Source of the DNA: Phaeocystidibacter sp965659725 | Lineage (GTDB): Bacteria > Bacteroidota > Bacteroidia > Flavobacteriales > Schleiferiaceae | NCBI GenBank assembly: GCA_965659725.1 | Contig: CBFHXG010000007.1 | Span: 1-64,000, forward strand | Direction of reading: 5' to 3' | Length of the DNA stretch: 64,000 bases | The notes under the pieces: generated by a model | Seen by the model: only the letters and a program-made list of their open reading frames with translations | Database searches by the model: none | Told to the model about the DNA's origin: nothing | Made by a program: the position numbers and the translations under genes | In this document: positions 35,448-43,215 of the stretch, piece by piece | How positions within the stretch are numbered: position 1 is the first letter of the stretch | Layout of the letters: each line of letters begins with the position of its first letter

Positions 35448-36905
35448 ATGTATCGTATGAAACTATATAAAGCCGGGTTATTTGCCGCAGCACTCACCAT
35501 AGCGGGTTGTGAGGCTGCTGACCCATTTGAAACAATCAATCCCAACATTGGGGAAGATGATGTAGTAGGTGTTGCGAATTCATCACTGTCATGGAAGGCC
35601 GGATTGGATCGTCAAATGGCGATCACATTCAACCAAATTGGCGTGATTTCTGAAATTGCATCAGACAACTACGTGAACATCAACACGTTCTTTAACCAGT
35701 TCTTGGATGATTTTACCATACAATGGCAGGATAACGACATCAACGTTGCCCACCGCGGTATCGGTCGTTTGAGAGAGAAGGCCCTCTTCGGCTTGAACGA
35801 GGTAGGACCAAATGATCCAGCAGGGTATTCAGACGAAACCAAGGCAGAATACTACTTCTACCTAGGTATCTCTTACCTCTATGCTGGTGAGTACTACAAT
35901 CAATTGCCTCAGGTGGATAGAGGTCCGCTTGTAAGTCGCACAGGAAACTTGAACAGCGCTGTTCAGGCTTTCACCGACGCTCTTGCTGCTGACCCTAACC
36001 ACGTAGGTGCTATGTTGGCTCGTGCCAGAGCTTATTATCACTTAGGTGACGCAACCAATGCCGTTTCAGATGCAAATGATGCATTGGCTGCCGACCCTGA
36101 CTACATTCGTTACATTGAATTCGATCCTGTTAACTCTTCTGGTAACAACAACGGATTCGATTACACTACGAATAACATGCAAATGGCTCTTCAAGAGCGT
36201 GGTGGTTTTGATGACCTTCAACCGCTACCAACGTTGGATTTCCTTGATCCTAAGGTGTATGCCATCTCAGGTTCTGAGGATTCTCCAATTCCATTGTTGA
36301 AAGCTGAGGAGGCACACTTGATCATCGCAGAGGCTGCAATTGCTGCAGGTAATCCTGGTGGTGCCGAAACCGCGTTGCATAATCTTATTGATCTCATCAA
36401 TAGCCGTCCATTGAATACATTCGACGATTCTACAGAAGACCGTCACGAGCGTGACCCAGGTTCACGTCCTGACACTAATGCTGTAGTCGTTAATGGTCGT
36501 TCGGGATTGGTCCTCGATCGTAAGGCTGGCTTGGTTACCGTGCCTGCTGTATCTGGCACGTCTGCTGACTCAGCGGAGGTAACTACTGCTGCAGGCGGAA
36601 GTGAAGAAGCATTCTTGACCTTCCTTTATAGAGTACGTCAAGAAGTATTCATCGCTGAAGGCCGTCGCTTTAAGGATATGGGATTGAGCTATGTTATTTC
36701 TGAGATCGAAGCTCTTCAGAATGAGAACATTGGTGCAGGTCACCCATCTACTATCAGTGACTTGCCTCAGTTCCTACTCGATATCGCCGGTGAAGCTGAC
36801 GAGATCGATTATGATGCTGCTGCACTAACTTGTACTGTGACACACGATGTTAACGCGATCATCGCGGCTAACAGAACGTCAGACGCAGTATGTCCATTCC
36901 ACTGA
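35448..36905 (+). CDS. SusD/RagB-like surface lipoprotein
   Basis: 485 residues. It has a lipoprotein signal with lipobox Cys21 (LTIAGC), an early ADPFETINPNIGEDDV stretch, and TPR-like helical pairs (AEYYFYLGISYLYAGEYYNQ and AFTDALAADPNHVGAMLARA), the scaffold of SusD. The C-terminal region has FLTFLYRVRQEVFIAEGRRF, typical of the RagB/SusD closing part. It caps the SusC barrel and captures the substrate at the cell surface. It is shorter than many SusD proteins. It shares the SusC codon bias and ends at a strong terminator. Confidence 0.9.
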   Translation: MYRMKLYKAGLFAAALTIAGCEAADPFETINPNIGEDDVVGVANSSLSWKAGLDRQMAITFNQIGVISEIASDNYVNINTFFNQFLDDFTIQWQDNDINVAHRGIGRLREKALFGLNEVGPNDPAGYSDETKAEYYFYLGISYLYAGEYYNQLPQVDRGPLVSRTGNLNSAVQAFTDALAADPNHVGAMLARARAYYHLGDATNAVSDANDALAADPDYIRYIEFDPVNSSGNNNGFDYTTNNMQMALQERGGFDDLQPLPTLDFLDPKVYAISGSEDSPIPLLKAEEAHLIIAEAAIAAGNPGGAETALHNLIDLINSRPLNTFDDSTEDRHERDPGSRPDTNAVVVNGRSGLVLDRKAGLVTVPAVSGTSADSAEVTTAAGGSEEAFLTFLYRVRQEVFIAEGRRFKDMGLSYVISEIEALQNENIGAGHPSTISDLPQFLLDIAGEADEIDYDAAALTCTVTHDVNAIIAANRTSDAVCPFH

Positions 36906-36941
36906 TGCGCAACTAGATTAAACTATTTGCCATTCCAACGG

Positions 36942-36972
36942 AACCGTCCCTCACCCGGGGGACGGTTTTTTT
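36942..36972 (+). terminator. Rho-independent terminator of susCD
   Basis: A 9-bp stem (AACCGTCCC/GGGACGGTT) with an 8-base loop and seven T. It begins 37 bases after the SusD-like stop. Confidence 0.9.
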
Positions 36973-36979
36973 GTTTATT

Positions 36980-37003
36980 GGCTCCAAGGCTCCAAGGCTG
37001 CAG
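36980..37003. repeat. 8-bp tandem repeat, three units
   Basis: GGCTCCAA, GGCTCCAA, GGCTGCAG follow one another just past the susCD terminator. The short array has no coding or regulatory sense that I can see. Confidence 0.6.
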
Positions 37004-37077
37004 GGATCGCTCGTTGATAATCCCGTAAGGAAGGGGTCACAAAGACAACGAATAAACGTATTAACGTTTTCCCCAAC

Positions 37078-37131
37078 CCCTGAAACTCATCAAACCGCGC
37101 AAACTCATCAAACTCCTGAAACTCTTAAAAC
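37078..37131. repeat. 18-bp tandem repeat, three diverged units
   Basis: Three 18-base units share the core AAACTCATCAAAC at 37083, 37101 and 37119 (the third has AAACTCTTAAAAC). The array ends just before the stop codon of the second lpxD gene. No protein or RNA is evident. Confidence 0.7.
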
Positions 37132-37138
37132 CCGTCTA

Positions 37139-38068
37139 CTACTTCAGTCGCTGAATGATCTTCGGGATATCACGTAAAGCGGCCATCTCACGGTACTTCT
37201 TGCGTGCTTCCTCTGCAGGGTAGCCGAAATACGTTTTCTTGGCTTCTAGCGACTTGGAAATGCCGGATTGGGCGAGGACAACACATCCTTCGCCAAGAGT
37301 AATGCCACTTGTTACTCCAACTTGTCCCCAAAGGGTGACATTGTCTTCGATAATAACACAGCCAGCAATACCCACCTGGGAGGCAAATAAGCAGTTCTTC
37401 CCGATCTGAGTGTCGTGCCCTACATGCACGCTATTATCGATCTTCGTTCCTTCTCCAATGATCGTGGTGCCCGAAACACCTTTGTCGATCGTACAACTTG
37501 CACCGAGTTCAACGCGATTGTCGATTCGAATATCTCCGCCACTTTCAAGGCGATCGAATCCTTCCGGACGTTTCTTGTAGTAGAAGGCACTTCCGCCAAG
37601 TACAGTTCCAGCGTGTATAATCACATCATTTCCTATCGTGCAATCGCCATAGATCGTCACGTTGCTATGGATAATGCAATTGTCACCAATCGTAACATTC
37701 GGACCAATAAAGCAGCCGGGTTGAATAACCGTTCCTTCTCCCACCTGGAGGTCGGTAGCAATGCTATTCTGAGCTGCTTGAAAAGGTTTATAGAATCGAG
37801 TGATCTTATTGAAATCTCGAAAGGGGTCATCACTTACTATCAGACCTTTTCCCTCTGGGACATCTACCGCCTTGTTGATCAAAACAGTGGTTGCAGCTGA
37901 TCCTAGAGCCTTGTCATAGTACTTTGGATGATCCACGAATACGAGATCTCCAGGTTCTACGACATGTATCTCATTGATGCCCGTCACTTTATGGTCCGGG
38001 TCTCCTAAGAATTCACAACCGAGCCACTCGGCTAGGTCAGACAGTGTTCTTGCTTCAGGGAACTTCAT
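37139..38068 (-). CDS. LpxD-like UDP-3-O-acylglucosamine N-acyltransferase, second copy
   Basis: 309 residues. It has the same build as LpxD: an N-terminal uridine-binding domain (about 1-100) and a left-handed beta-helix of hexapeptide repeats (about 105-280, for example IGPNVTIGDNCIIHSNVTIY). The catalytic His is kept as His218 in VHVGHDT. It lacks the usual long C-terminal helix and ends LRDIPKIIQRLK. A second LpxD-like gene next to efp is common in Bacteroidota. Whether it acylates lipid A or another nucleotide sugar is unknown. It starts on the last base of efp (TAATG). Confidence 0.83.
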   Translation of the reverse strand: MKFPEARTLSDLAEWLGCEFLGDPDHKVTGINEIHVVEPGDLVFVDHPKYYDKALGSAATTVLINKAVDVPEGKGLIVSDDPFRDFNKITRFYKPFQAAQNSIATDLQVGEGTVIQPGCFIGPNVTIGDNCIIHSNVTIYGDCTIGNDVIIHAGTVLGGSAFYYKKRPEGFDRLESGGDIRIDNRVELGASCTIDKGVSGTTIIGEGTKIDNSVHVGHDTQIGKNCLFASQVGIAGCVIIEDNVTLWGQVGVTSGITLGEGCVVLAQSGISKSLEAKKTYFGYPAEEARKKYREMAALRDIPKIIQRLK

Positions 38069-38634
38069 TATTCCTTTGCACGCTCTTTATAGGACCCAGT
38101 AGTCGTGTCAACCACCACTTTCTCACCTTCACTAATGAAGAGAGGTACGCGAATCTCAGCTCCAGTTTCAAGCTTGGCGATCTTAGTAGCGTTAGTGGCT
38201 GTGTTACCTTTTACTCCTGGCTCACTGTATGTGATCTCAAGCACTACAGTTGCTGGAAGCTCGCATCCAAGTGGGCGTTCTTCATCGGCATGGTATAGAA
38301 TGCTCGTTTCCATTCCATCCTTCAAGAACTCTGGAGCATTGATAAGATCTTTCTGCAAAGTGATCTGCTCGTAGGTTTCCATATTCATGAAGTGATACCC
38401 ATCTGGATCATTGTAGAGAAACTGATACGTTCTGTTTTCTACACGGATCTCTTCCATCTTCGTGCCCGCTGGGAACGTGTGTTCAAGGAGTCTACCTGTA
38501 TTCAGATTTCTCATCTTGGTTCGCACAAAAGCGTTGCCTTTACCAGGCTTAACGTGAAGGAATTCTACGATCTGGAATGGCTCATTATTGTAGTTGATGC
38601 ACATTCCATTGCGGATATCTGAAGTAGTAGCCAT
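38068..38634 (-). CDS. efp: Elongation factor P
   Basis: 188 residues, the standard length. The KOW-like N-terminal domain (IRNGMCINYNNEPFQIVEFLHVKPGKGNAFVRTK) carries the modified lysine in PGKGNA near residue 33, and the OB domains follow (GCELPATVVLEITYSEPGVK). It rescues ribosomes stalled on polyproline stretches; the polyproline protein at 24504 is one example of such a client in this window. A TATTTTAG sequence at 38653-38660 on the minus strand resembles the promoter element. It is coupled to the second lpxD gene. Confidence 0.96.
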   Translation of the reverse strand: MATTSDIRNGMCINYNNEPFQIVEFLHVKPGKGNAFVRTKMRNLNTGRLLEHTFPAGTKMEEIRVENRTYQFLYNDPDGYHFMNMETYEQITLQKDLINAPEFLKDGMETSILYHADEERPLGCELPATVVLEITYSEPGVKGNTATNATKIAKLETGAEIRVPLFISEGEKVVVDTTTGSYKERAKE

Positions 38635-38981
38635 AAATGTCTGTTTGAAGCGCTAAAATAGGGCTTTTAGTAAGACATCATATCGCAATGAAGAAAGCAA
38701 AGTGAATTATGCAGAAGTGCACCATTTCAACAGGTTCGAATGCTGATGTTCGCCCGGGGTAAACCCCGCCCGCCCCCAGTCTCAAGTTACCATCTATCCT
38801 ACCAAAAACGTGATTCTCAAAATTCAAATTTCGATTTTCAGACATTAACCGATTGTATCCGTTTATTCGACGGCTAAATGCTGGGAGGGGGTGTAATTTT
38901 GCGAATGGAGGGTGGCCGGAGGCCGGCCCCTGGAGATCTTAATCGAACTCCATCCCCAGATCGTCGCGAATCTACGGTCTA
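38635..38981. other. 347-base gap between efp and the GT-C gene
   Basis: No gene is seen. It holds a GC-rich hairpin (CGGGG/CCCCG at 38755-38768), a GGCCGG/CCGGCC hairpin at 38914-38928, an exact TAnnTTTG element on the plus strand (38894-38901) and a promoter-like TATTTTAG for efp on the minus strand. A 36-codon ORF from 38905 follows the plus-strand element, but it has no other support. Confidence 0.5.
38894..38901 (+). promoter_or_regulatory. Orphan -7 element TAnnTTTG
   Basis: TAATTTTG is an exact match on the plus strand, with an ATG four bases after its last G. No known gene lies downstream in this direction; transcription would run antisense into the GT-C gene. Confidence 0.35.
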
Positions 38982-40427
38982 TTATTCCGGTCGCTCTGAA
39001 AGGTCAATTTCATAGATGTAGAAACGCTCACCCGAAATGGTGGGTGAAGACTCAAAGTCCAGTCTCTTCGGGTCGAGCACCGTTTTCCACTCGTTGCGTA
39101 CCCTTGGAAAGTGTTCGTGCATCATCTTCGGAGTGATCAAAACCACTTTGCTCGGCCCAAAATGACCGAGGAGTTGGCTTCGAAGACCCCGAGGTGAGAG
39201 GTTCTCCTGACTCTTTGCGGACCAGATCAAGTGATTCATCACCGTATCCATTACCGGTAAATAGTAAGATTCATTGGTCCTTAAGCTGATAGCTGCAACC
39301 CTATTTTCGGGGAAAACTGCAACGCTTTCCGCAGGAATGTCATTCTCTAGTAGGAAATCAGCAACTCGATAGGCATTGGAATAACGAGTGTCGAAAGGCC
39401 TAGCGATCTCTATGTAAATATGAGAGAGTCCGGCTAAGACCTGCCCAATGACCAAAATGACTATTAGCTTCGACCCCCACAGGGAAGCCGATCTAGTTTT
39501 GTTTTGCTCACCGAACTGAAGGATAAGGAACAAGATCCAAATGTGCATCAAGTGTCGAGGGTATCCATAGATCTTCACACTGCAGAAAAGTAGGATTAGA
39601 GCAGACACTCCCAAGAAGATCCAACCCGACCTCGTCAACTGCCTTTTGTACAATATCAGCCAAAGTTGGAGTGTTACAACAATTCCAATGAATACCGAGA
39701 TCGAGCCAAAAGCCCCTGCTAGCAATACACCATCTAGGGTGAAAGGGATGGTAGTGCCCGCACCTACGGTCAAAAATGCATCTGCGAATGTGGCATCCCC
39801 AAAGTGCCAGCCACTTGCAAAGCCTCCATTTTCGGGTGGTGTGAATTGATAGATCAGCGTTGATCCCCAAAGGAGGGCCAATGGTATCATCCAGTACCAT
39901 CGACGATGCTTGGGTTCATCTAGAAAGAACTTTAGTCCTAATGCGGCACCCAGAATCGCCGCAAAGAAATTGGCTTGTGCTGCGAGAAGAAGTAATGTGA
40001 AGGAAAGATAAGGCTTGGAATTCCAAAGGTGTGTCGCAGCGAAAAGCAAGAAGATACCAACGGCATAATCACGATAAATGACAGCGTATTCAAAAATGAA
40101 GTAATAGGTGAATGGAAGTGACCATCTGACGAACTTAGGCCAGCCGCTTTTGAATACGATGAGTGCATTCGTGCTCGCCGCTATGGCCCCGTGGATCCAT
40201 GGAGTTAAGCTCGCACCAAATATCTTGATGATAGCGAACCATAATATGGGGTGACCTTCCCAGCGGATGCGTTGAATGAGATCCCACCAGCCTGTTGAAT
40301 CAAGGGCGAGGTTTACCGCTTGAGCCTCATCTCGCCAAGGTTGGTGAAAGTAGATCGCGATGAAAATAAGGAGGGTGGATATCGACCAAAATATCCAGTT
40401 CATCCGCTTTTCTGTGCGGCTGGTCAT
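38982..40427 (-). CDS. GT-C type glycosyltransferase-like membrane protein
   Basis: 481 residues with about eleven membrane spans. The first large loop has HQPWRDEAQAVNLALDS, whose Asp-Glu pair matches the catalytic motif of PMT/ArnT-type enzymes, which use lipid-phosphate sugars. YRDYAVGIFLLFAATHLW and the C-terminal soluble part are also of that type. It probably adds a sugar to lipid A, a glycan or a protein on the periplasmic side. It starts inside the ABC ATPase stop (ATGA), so it is coupled to it and downstream of lpxA. An exact family is not assignable. Confidence 0.7.
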   Translation of the reverse strand: MTSRTEKRMNWIFWSISTLLIFIAIYFHQPWRDEAQAVNLALDSTGWWDLIQRIRWEGHPILWFAIIKIFGASLTPWIHGAIAASTNALIVFKSGWPKFVRWSLPFTYYFIFEYAVIYRDYAVGIFLLFAATHLWNSKPYLSFTLLLLAAQANFFAAILGAALGLKFFLDEPKHRRWYWMIPLALLWGSTLIYQFTPPENGGFASGWHFGDATFADAFLTVGAGTTIPFTLDGVLLAGAFGSISVFIGIVVTLQLWLILYKRQLTRSGWIFLGVSALILLFCSVKIYGYPRHLMHIWILFLILQFGEQNKTRSASLWGSKLIVILVIGQVLAGLSHIYIEIARPFDTRYSNAYRVADFLLENDIPAESVAVFPENRVAAISLRTNESYYLPVMDTVMNHLIWSAKSQENLSPRGLRSQLLGHFGPSKVVLITPKMMHEHFPRVRNEWKTVLDPKRLDFESSPTISGERFYIYEIDLSERPE

Positions 40428-41038
40428 TTTTTGAGATTGATTTCACGCTTGCAGAGCGAGATCTCCCTTTCATGATGATTGGATCCGATGAAAAGGATCC
40501 TGTCTCCTACATATTCCTCTAGCAACTTCTCAAACCAATCCATACCCTTGGCGTCCAGGTTAGATGTAGGTTCGTCCAGTAAGAGTATGGGTGTGTCCGA
40601 TAAGATGGCCAGTGCGAGGCGGACGCGCTGACGCATTCCTGATGAGAAGTTGGCAATAGGTCGATGTGCGAAGTCCTTCAGCTTGGTAAGTTCGATCACT
40701 TCCTTGGCTGAAAGACCGTTGATCCATGGTCGGAATTTCTGTTGAAAGGCGGTCAATTCTCTCAAATTGAACTCTTCGATAAGCTCGGTATACGGACCAG
40801 CGAAAGCTACTCGTCGCATATAATCTGAGATGGCAATGTTGTTGCCGTTTTCCGTGATAACGAGCTCGCCCTCCGTGCTTGTAAGGCTTCCGGAAATGAT
40901 CTTTAGAAGTGTGCTCTTGCCAGAGCCATTACCGCCCAAGACAGCTGTGCGGTCTCCAGGCGAGAATGAATCAGAAATATGGCGGAAAATAAAATGCCGC
41001 TCAAATTTCTTACCTATCTCGTTTAGCTCAACCTCCAT
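40424..41038 (-). CDS. ABC transporter ATP-binding protein, orphan
   Basis: 204 residues, short for an ATPase of this kind. Walker A GGNGSGKST (35-43), signature FSSGMRQRV (131-139) and Walker B LLLDEPTSN (152-160) are all intact. No permease gene is adjacent, so its membrane partner is elsewhere, or it works with the neighbouring GT-C protein. It lies in the lipid A block: the start overlaps lpxA by eleven bases and the stop overlaps the GT-C gene. Soluble roles such as translation-factor ATPases need two ATPase domains, and only one is present here. Confidence 0.85.
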   Translation of the reverse strand: MEVELNEIGKKFERHFIFRHISDSFSPGDRTAVLGGNGSGKSTLLKIISGSLTSTEGELVITENGNNIAISDYMRRVAFAGPYTELIEEFNLRELTAFQQKFRPWINGLSAKEVIELTKLKDFAHRPIANFSSGMRQRVRLALAILSDTPILLLDEPTSNLDAKGMDWFEKLLEEYVGDRILFIGSNHHEREISLCKREINLKK

Positions 41039-41822
41039 TACGGGTTAGGCTGAATCCTTTCATAATACCCTGCTGCGATTCGCGAATGAAAGTTAAGATC
41101 TCGTCACGCTCACGTGTAGCTTCAAAATCCGCTTCGATGATCTCTGCAGCCTGACTCACGTTGAAATTCTTCTGGAAAAGGATACGGTAGATGTTCTGGA
41201 TCTCATTGATCTTATCGTTTTCGTACCCTCTTCTCCGAAGTCCAATGCTGTTGATACCCGCATAGGAGATGGGCTCTTTCGCTGCTTTTACATAAGGAGG
41301 AACGTCCTTTCTAACCAAGGATCCACCACCTACAAAGGCATGCTTACCGATCTTAGTAAATTGTTGCACAGCAGATAGTCCGCCTAGAATGGCGTATTCG
41401 CCCATTTCAACGTGACCTGCAAGTGCACATCCATTCACGATAATGGCGTGGTCGCCTACGATGCAATCGTGAGCAATATGGCTATAGGCTTGTAATAAGC
41501 AGTGTTTTCCAACAACGGTCTTGCCAGCGGCTTTGGTACCACGGTTGATCGTAACACATTCGCGGATGATCGTTCCATCACCAACCTCGGCAGTGGTATC
41601 CTCTCCTTCGAATTTGAGATCTTGTGGGATAGCAGAAATTACGGCTCCCGGGAAAATGCGACAGTTCTTACCGATCCGTGCGCCTTCCATAATGGTCACG
41701 TTGCTTCCAATCCAAGTTCCTTCACCGATCTCCACATTCTTATGGATCGTGGTAAATGGCTCGATCACCACTGTGTCGGAGATCTTAGCGGAAGGATGTA
41801 CGTATGCTAAAGGTTGATTCAT
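41028..41822 (-). CDS. lpxA: UDP-N-acetylglucosamine O-acyltransferase
   Basis: 264 residues, the usual size. Left-handed beta-helix hexapeptides run over the first two thirds, with the catalytic histidine His118 in AYSHIAHDCIVG. INSIGLRRRGYENDKI near the C terminus is the typical helical end that selects the acyl chain. It transfers a 3-hydroxyacyl group from ACP to UDP-GlcNAc, the first step of lipid A synthesis. It starts two bases after the lpxC-fabZ stop and shares its end with the ABC ATPase start. Confidence 0.95.
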   Translation of the reverse strand: MNQPLAYVHPSAKISDTVVIEPFTTIHKNVEIGEGTWIGSNVTIMEGARIGKNCRIFPGAVISAIPQDLKFEGEDTTAEVGDGTIIRECVTINRGTKAAGKTVVGKHCLLQAYSHIAHDCIVGDHAIIVNGCALAGHVEMGEYAILGGLSAVQQFTKIGKHAFVGGGSLVRKDVPPYVKAAKEPISYAGINSIGLRRRGYENDKINEIQNIYRILFQKNFNVSQAAEIIEADFEATRERDEILTFIRESQQGIMKGFSLTRNGG

Positions 41823-41823
41823 C

Positions 41824-43215
41824 TTACTTTTCTTTTGTGATCTGAGCCATCAAGCTGGCTTCAGTTACGAGTTGATCTCCAACAAATGCTTGTCCATGCA
41901 TCTGTACGATACCACGGCGAATGGGTTCAGTCAACTCTAACTTAAAGGTCAACACATCTCCTGGCATTACCTTTTTCTTGAACTTCACGCCATCGATCTT
42001 TAAGAAGAACGTCAAGTAATTCTCCGGGTCAGGGACAGTGCTCAAGGCTAGGATTCCTCCTACCTGTGCCATAGCTTCAACCTGAAGGACACCTGGCATA
42101 ACTGGAGCGCCGGGGAAGTGACCCACAAAGAATGGTTCGTTCATCGTTACGGCCTTCATGCCCACAACGTGACTTTCAGATAATTCCAAGATGCGGTCTA
42201 CCAATAGGAATGGTGGACGGTGAGGGAGTCTCTTCATGATCTCGGTAACCTCATAAACTGGTGGAACACTGAGATCGATCTTCGGTGCCTTTGGCCTCGA
42301 TTCTTCTTTTCGAATGAGGTTGTGAAGCATCTTGGCAAATTCTGTATTCGCCTTGTGGCCAGGTTTCGTTGCGATGATCCTACCTCGAATTGGACGTCCA
42401 GCCAATGCAAGATCACCGATCACGTCCAATAACTTATGTCGTGCTGCTTCGTTCGGAAAATGGAGATCGAGGTTATCTAAGATGCCATTAGGCTTCACCT
42501 TCACAGTATCCTTCTTGAAGGCCTTGCGAAGCTTCGCCATGGTGTCATTATTCACCTCCATATCCACATAAACGATGGCATTGTTCAAGTCGCCACCCTT
42601 GATCAACCCATTGTCCAACAAGAACTCAAGTTCGTGTAGGAATGAGAAGGTGCGTGCAGGGGCAATCTGTGTCGCAAATTCGTCGATGTGATCGATATGG
42701 GCGTTTTGGCTACCCAATACTTTAGTTTGATAGTCAACCAAAGTGGTAACCTGATATTCTTCTGCCGGAAGAGCAAGGATCTCGATATCCTCTTCCTCAT
42801 TATAGTAACGAACTACTTCCTCGATGACGAACTCGTTTCGTGGAGCGCCCTGTTCCTCAACGCCAACTTTGTTGATCGCTTCAACGAATAGTTTGGAGGA
42901 ACCATCCAGGATAGGTGTTTCAGGTGCGTTCAGCTGGATCAAGCAGTTGTCCACTTTACATCCTACCAGCGCAGCTAATACGTGTTCAGTAGTGTAAACC
43001 TTTGCATCACCCTTGGTGAGGGTGGTACCTCTATCGGTACTTACAACATTGGTTGCCAAAGCGTCAATGATCGGTTCGCCTTCTAGATCGGTTCTCTGAA
43101 ACTTGAATCCATGATCCAATGGAGCCGGCTGAAGGATGAGTTCTACATTCACACCGGTATGCAATCCGGTACCCTTGATATGAACCGGGGCTTTAAGCGT
43201 TTTCTGTTGGTTCAT
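41824..43215 (-). CDS. Bifunctional LpxC deacetylase / FabZ dehydratase
   Basis: 463 residues, a fusion typical of Bacteroidota. The LpxC part (about 1-305) has zinc ligands His78 (TTEHVLAAL), His260 and Asp264 (RHKLLDVIGDLA), and catalytic His287 (PGHKANTEF). The FabZ part (about 320-463) has LPHRPPFLLVDRI, His366 in GHFPGAPVMPG and Glu380 in LQVEAMAQ. The first half removes the acetyl group from UDP-3-O-acyl-GlcNAc, the committed step of lipid A; the second dehydrates 3-hydroxyacyl-ACP. The fusion couples the two pathways that compete for hydroxyacyl-ACP. It overlaps lpxD by four bases (ATGA). Confidence 0.96.
   Translation of the reverse strand: MNQQKTLKAPVHIKGTGLHTGVNVELILQPAPLDHGFKFQRTDLEGEPIIDALATNVVSTDRGTTLTKGDAKVYTTEHVLAALVGCKVDNCLIQLNAPETPILDGSSKLFVEAINKVGVEEQGAPRNEFVIEEVVRYYNEEEDIEILALPAEEYQVTTLVDYQTKVLGSQNAHIDHIDEFATQIAPARTFSFLHELEFLLDNGLIKGGDLNNAIVYVDMEVNNDTMAKLRKAFKKDTVKVKPNGILDNLDLHFPNEAARHKLLDVIGDLALAGRPIRGRIIATKPGHKANTEFAKMLHNLIRKEESRPKAPKIDLSVPPVYEVTEIMKRLPHRPPFLLVDRILELSESHVVGMKAVTMNEPFFVGHFPGAPVMPGVLQVEAMAQVGGILALSTVPDPENYLTFFLKIDGVKFKKKVMPGDVLTFKLELTEPIRRGIVQMHGQAFVGDQLVTEASLMAQITKEK

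Noticed and set aside
36971..37177. 68-codon ORF across the tandem repeats
   Set aside because: Its sequence is made by the repeats and it runs over the end of the second lpxD gene; no start signal or protein-like composition.
38733..38741. GGTTCGAAT, resembling the T-loop of a tRNA
   Set aside because: No matching acceptor, D or anticodon arm could be folded around it on either strand.
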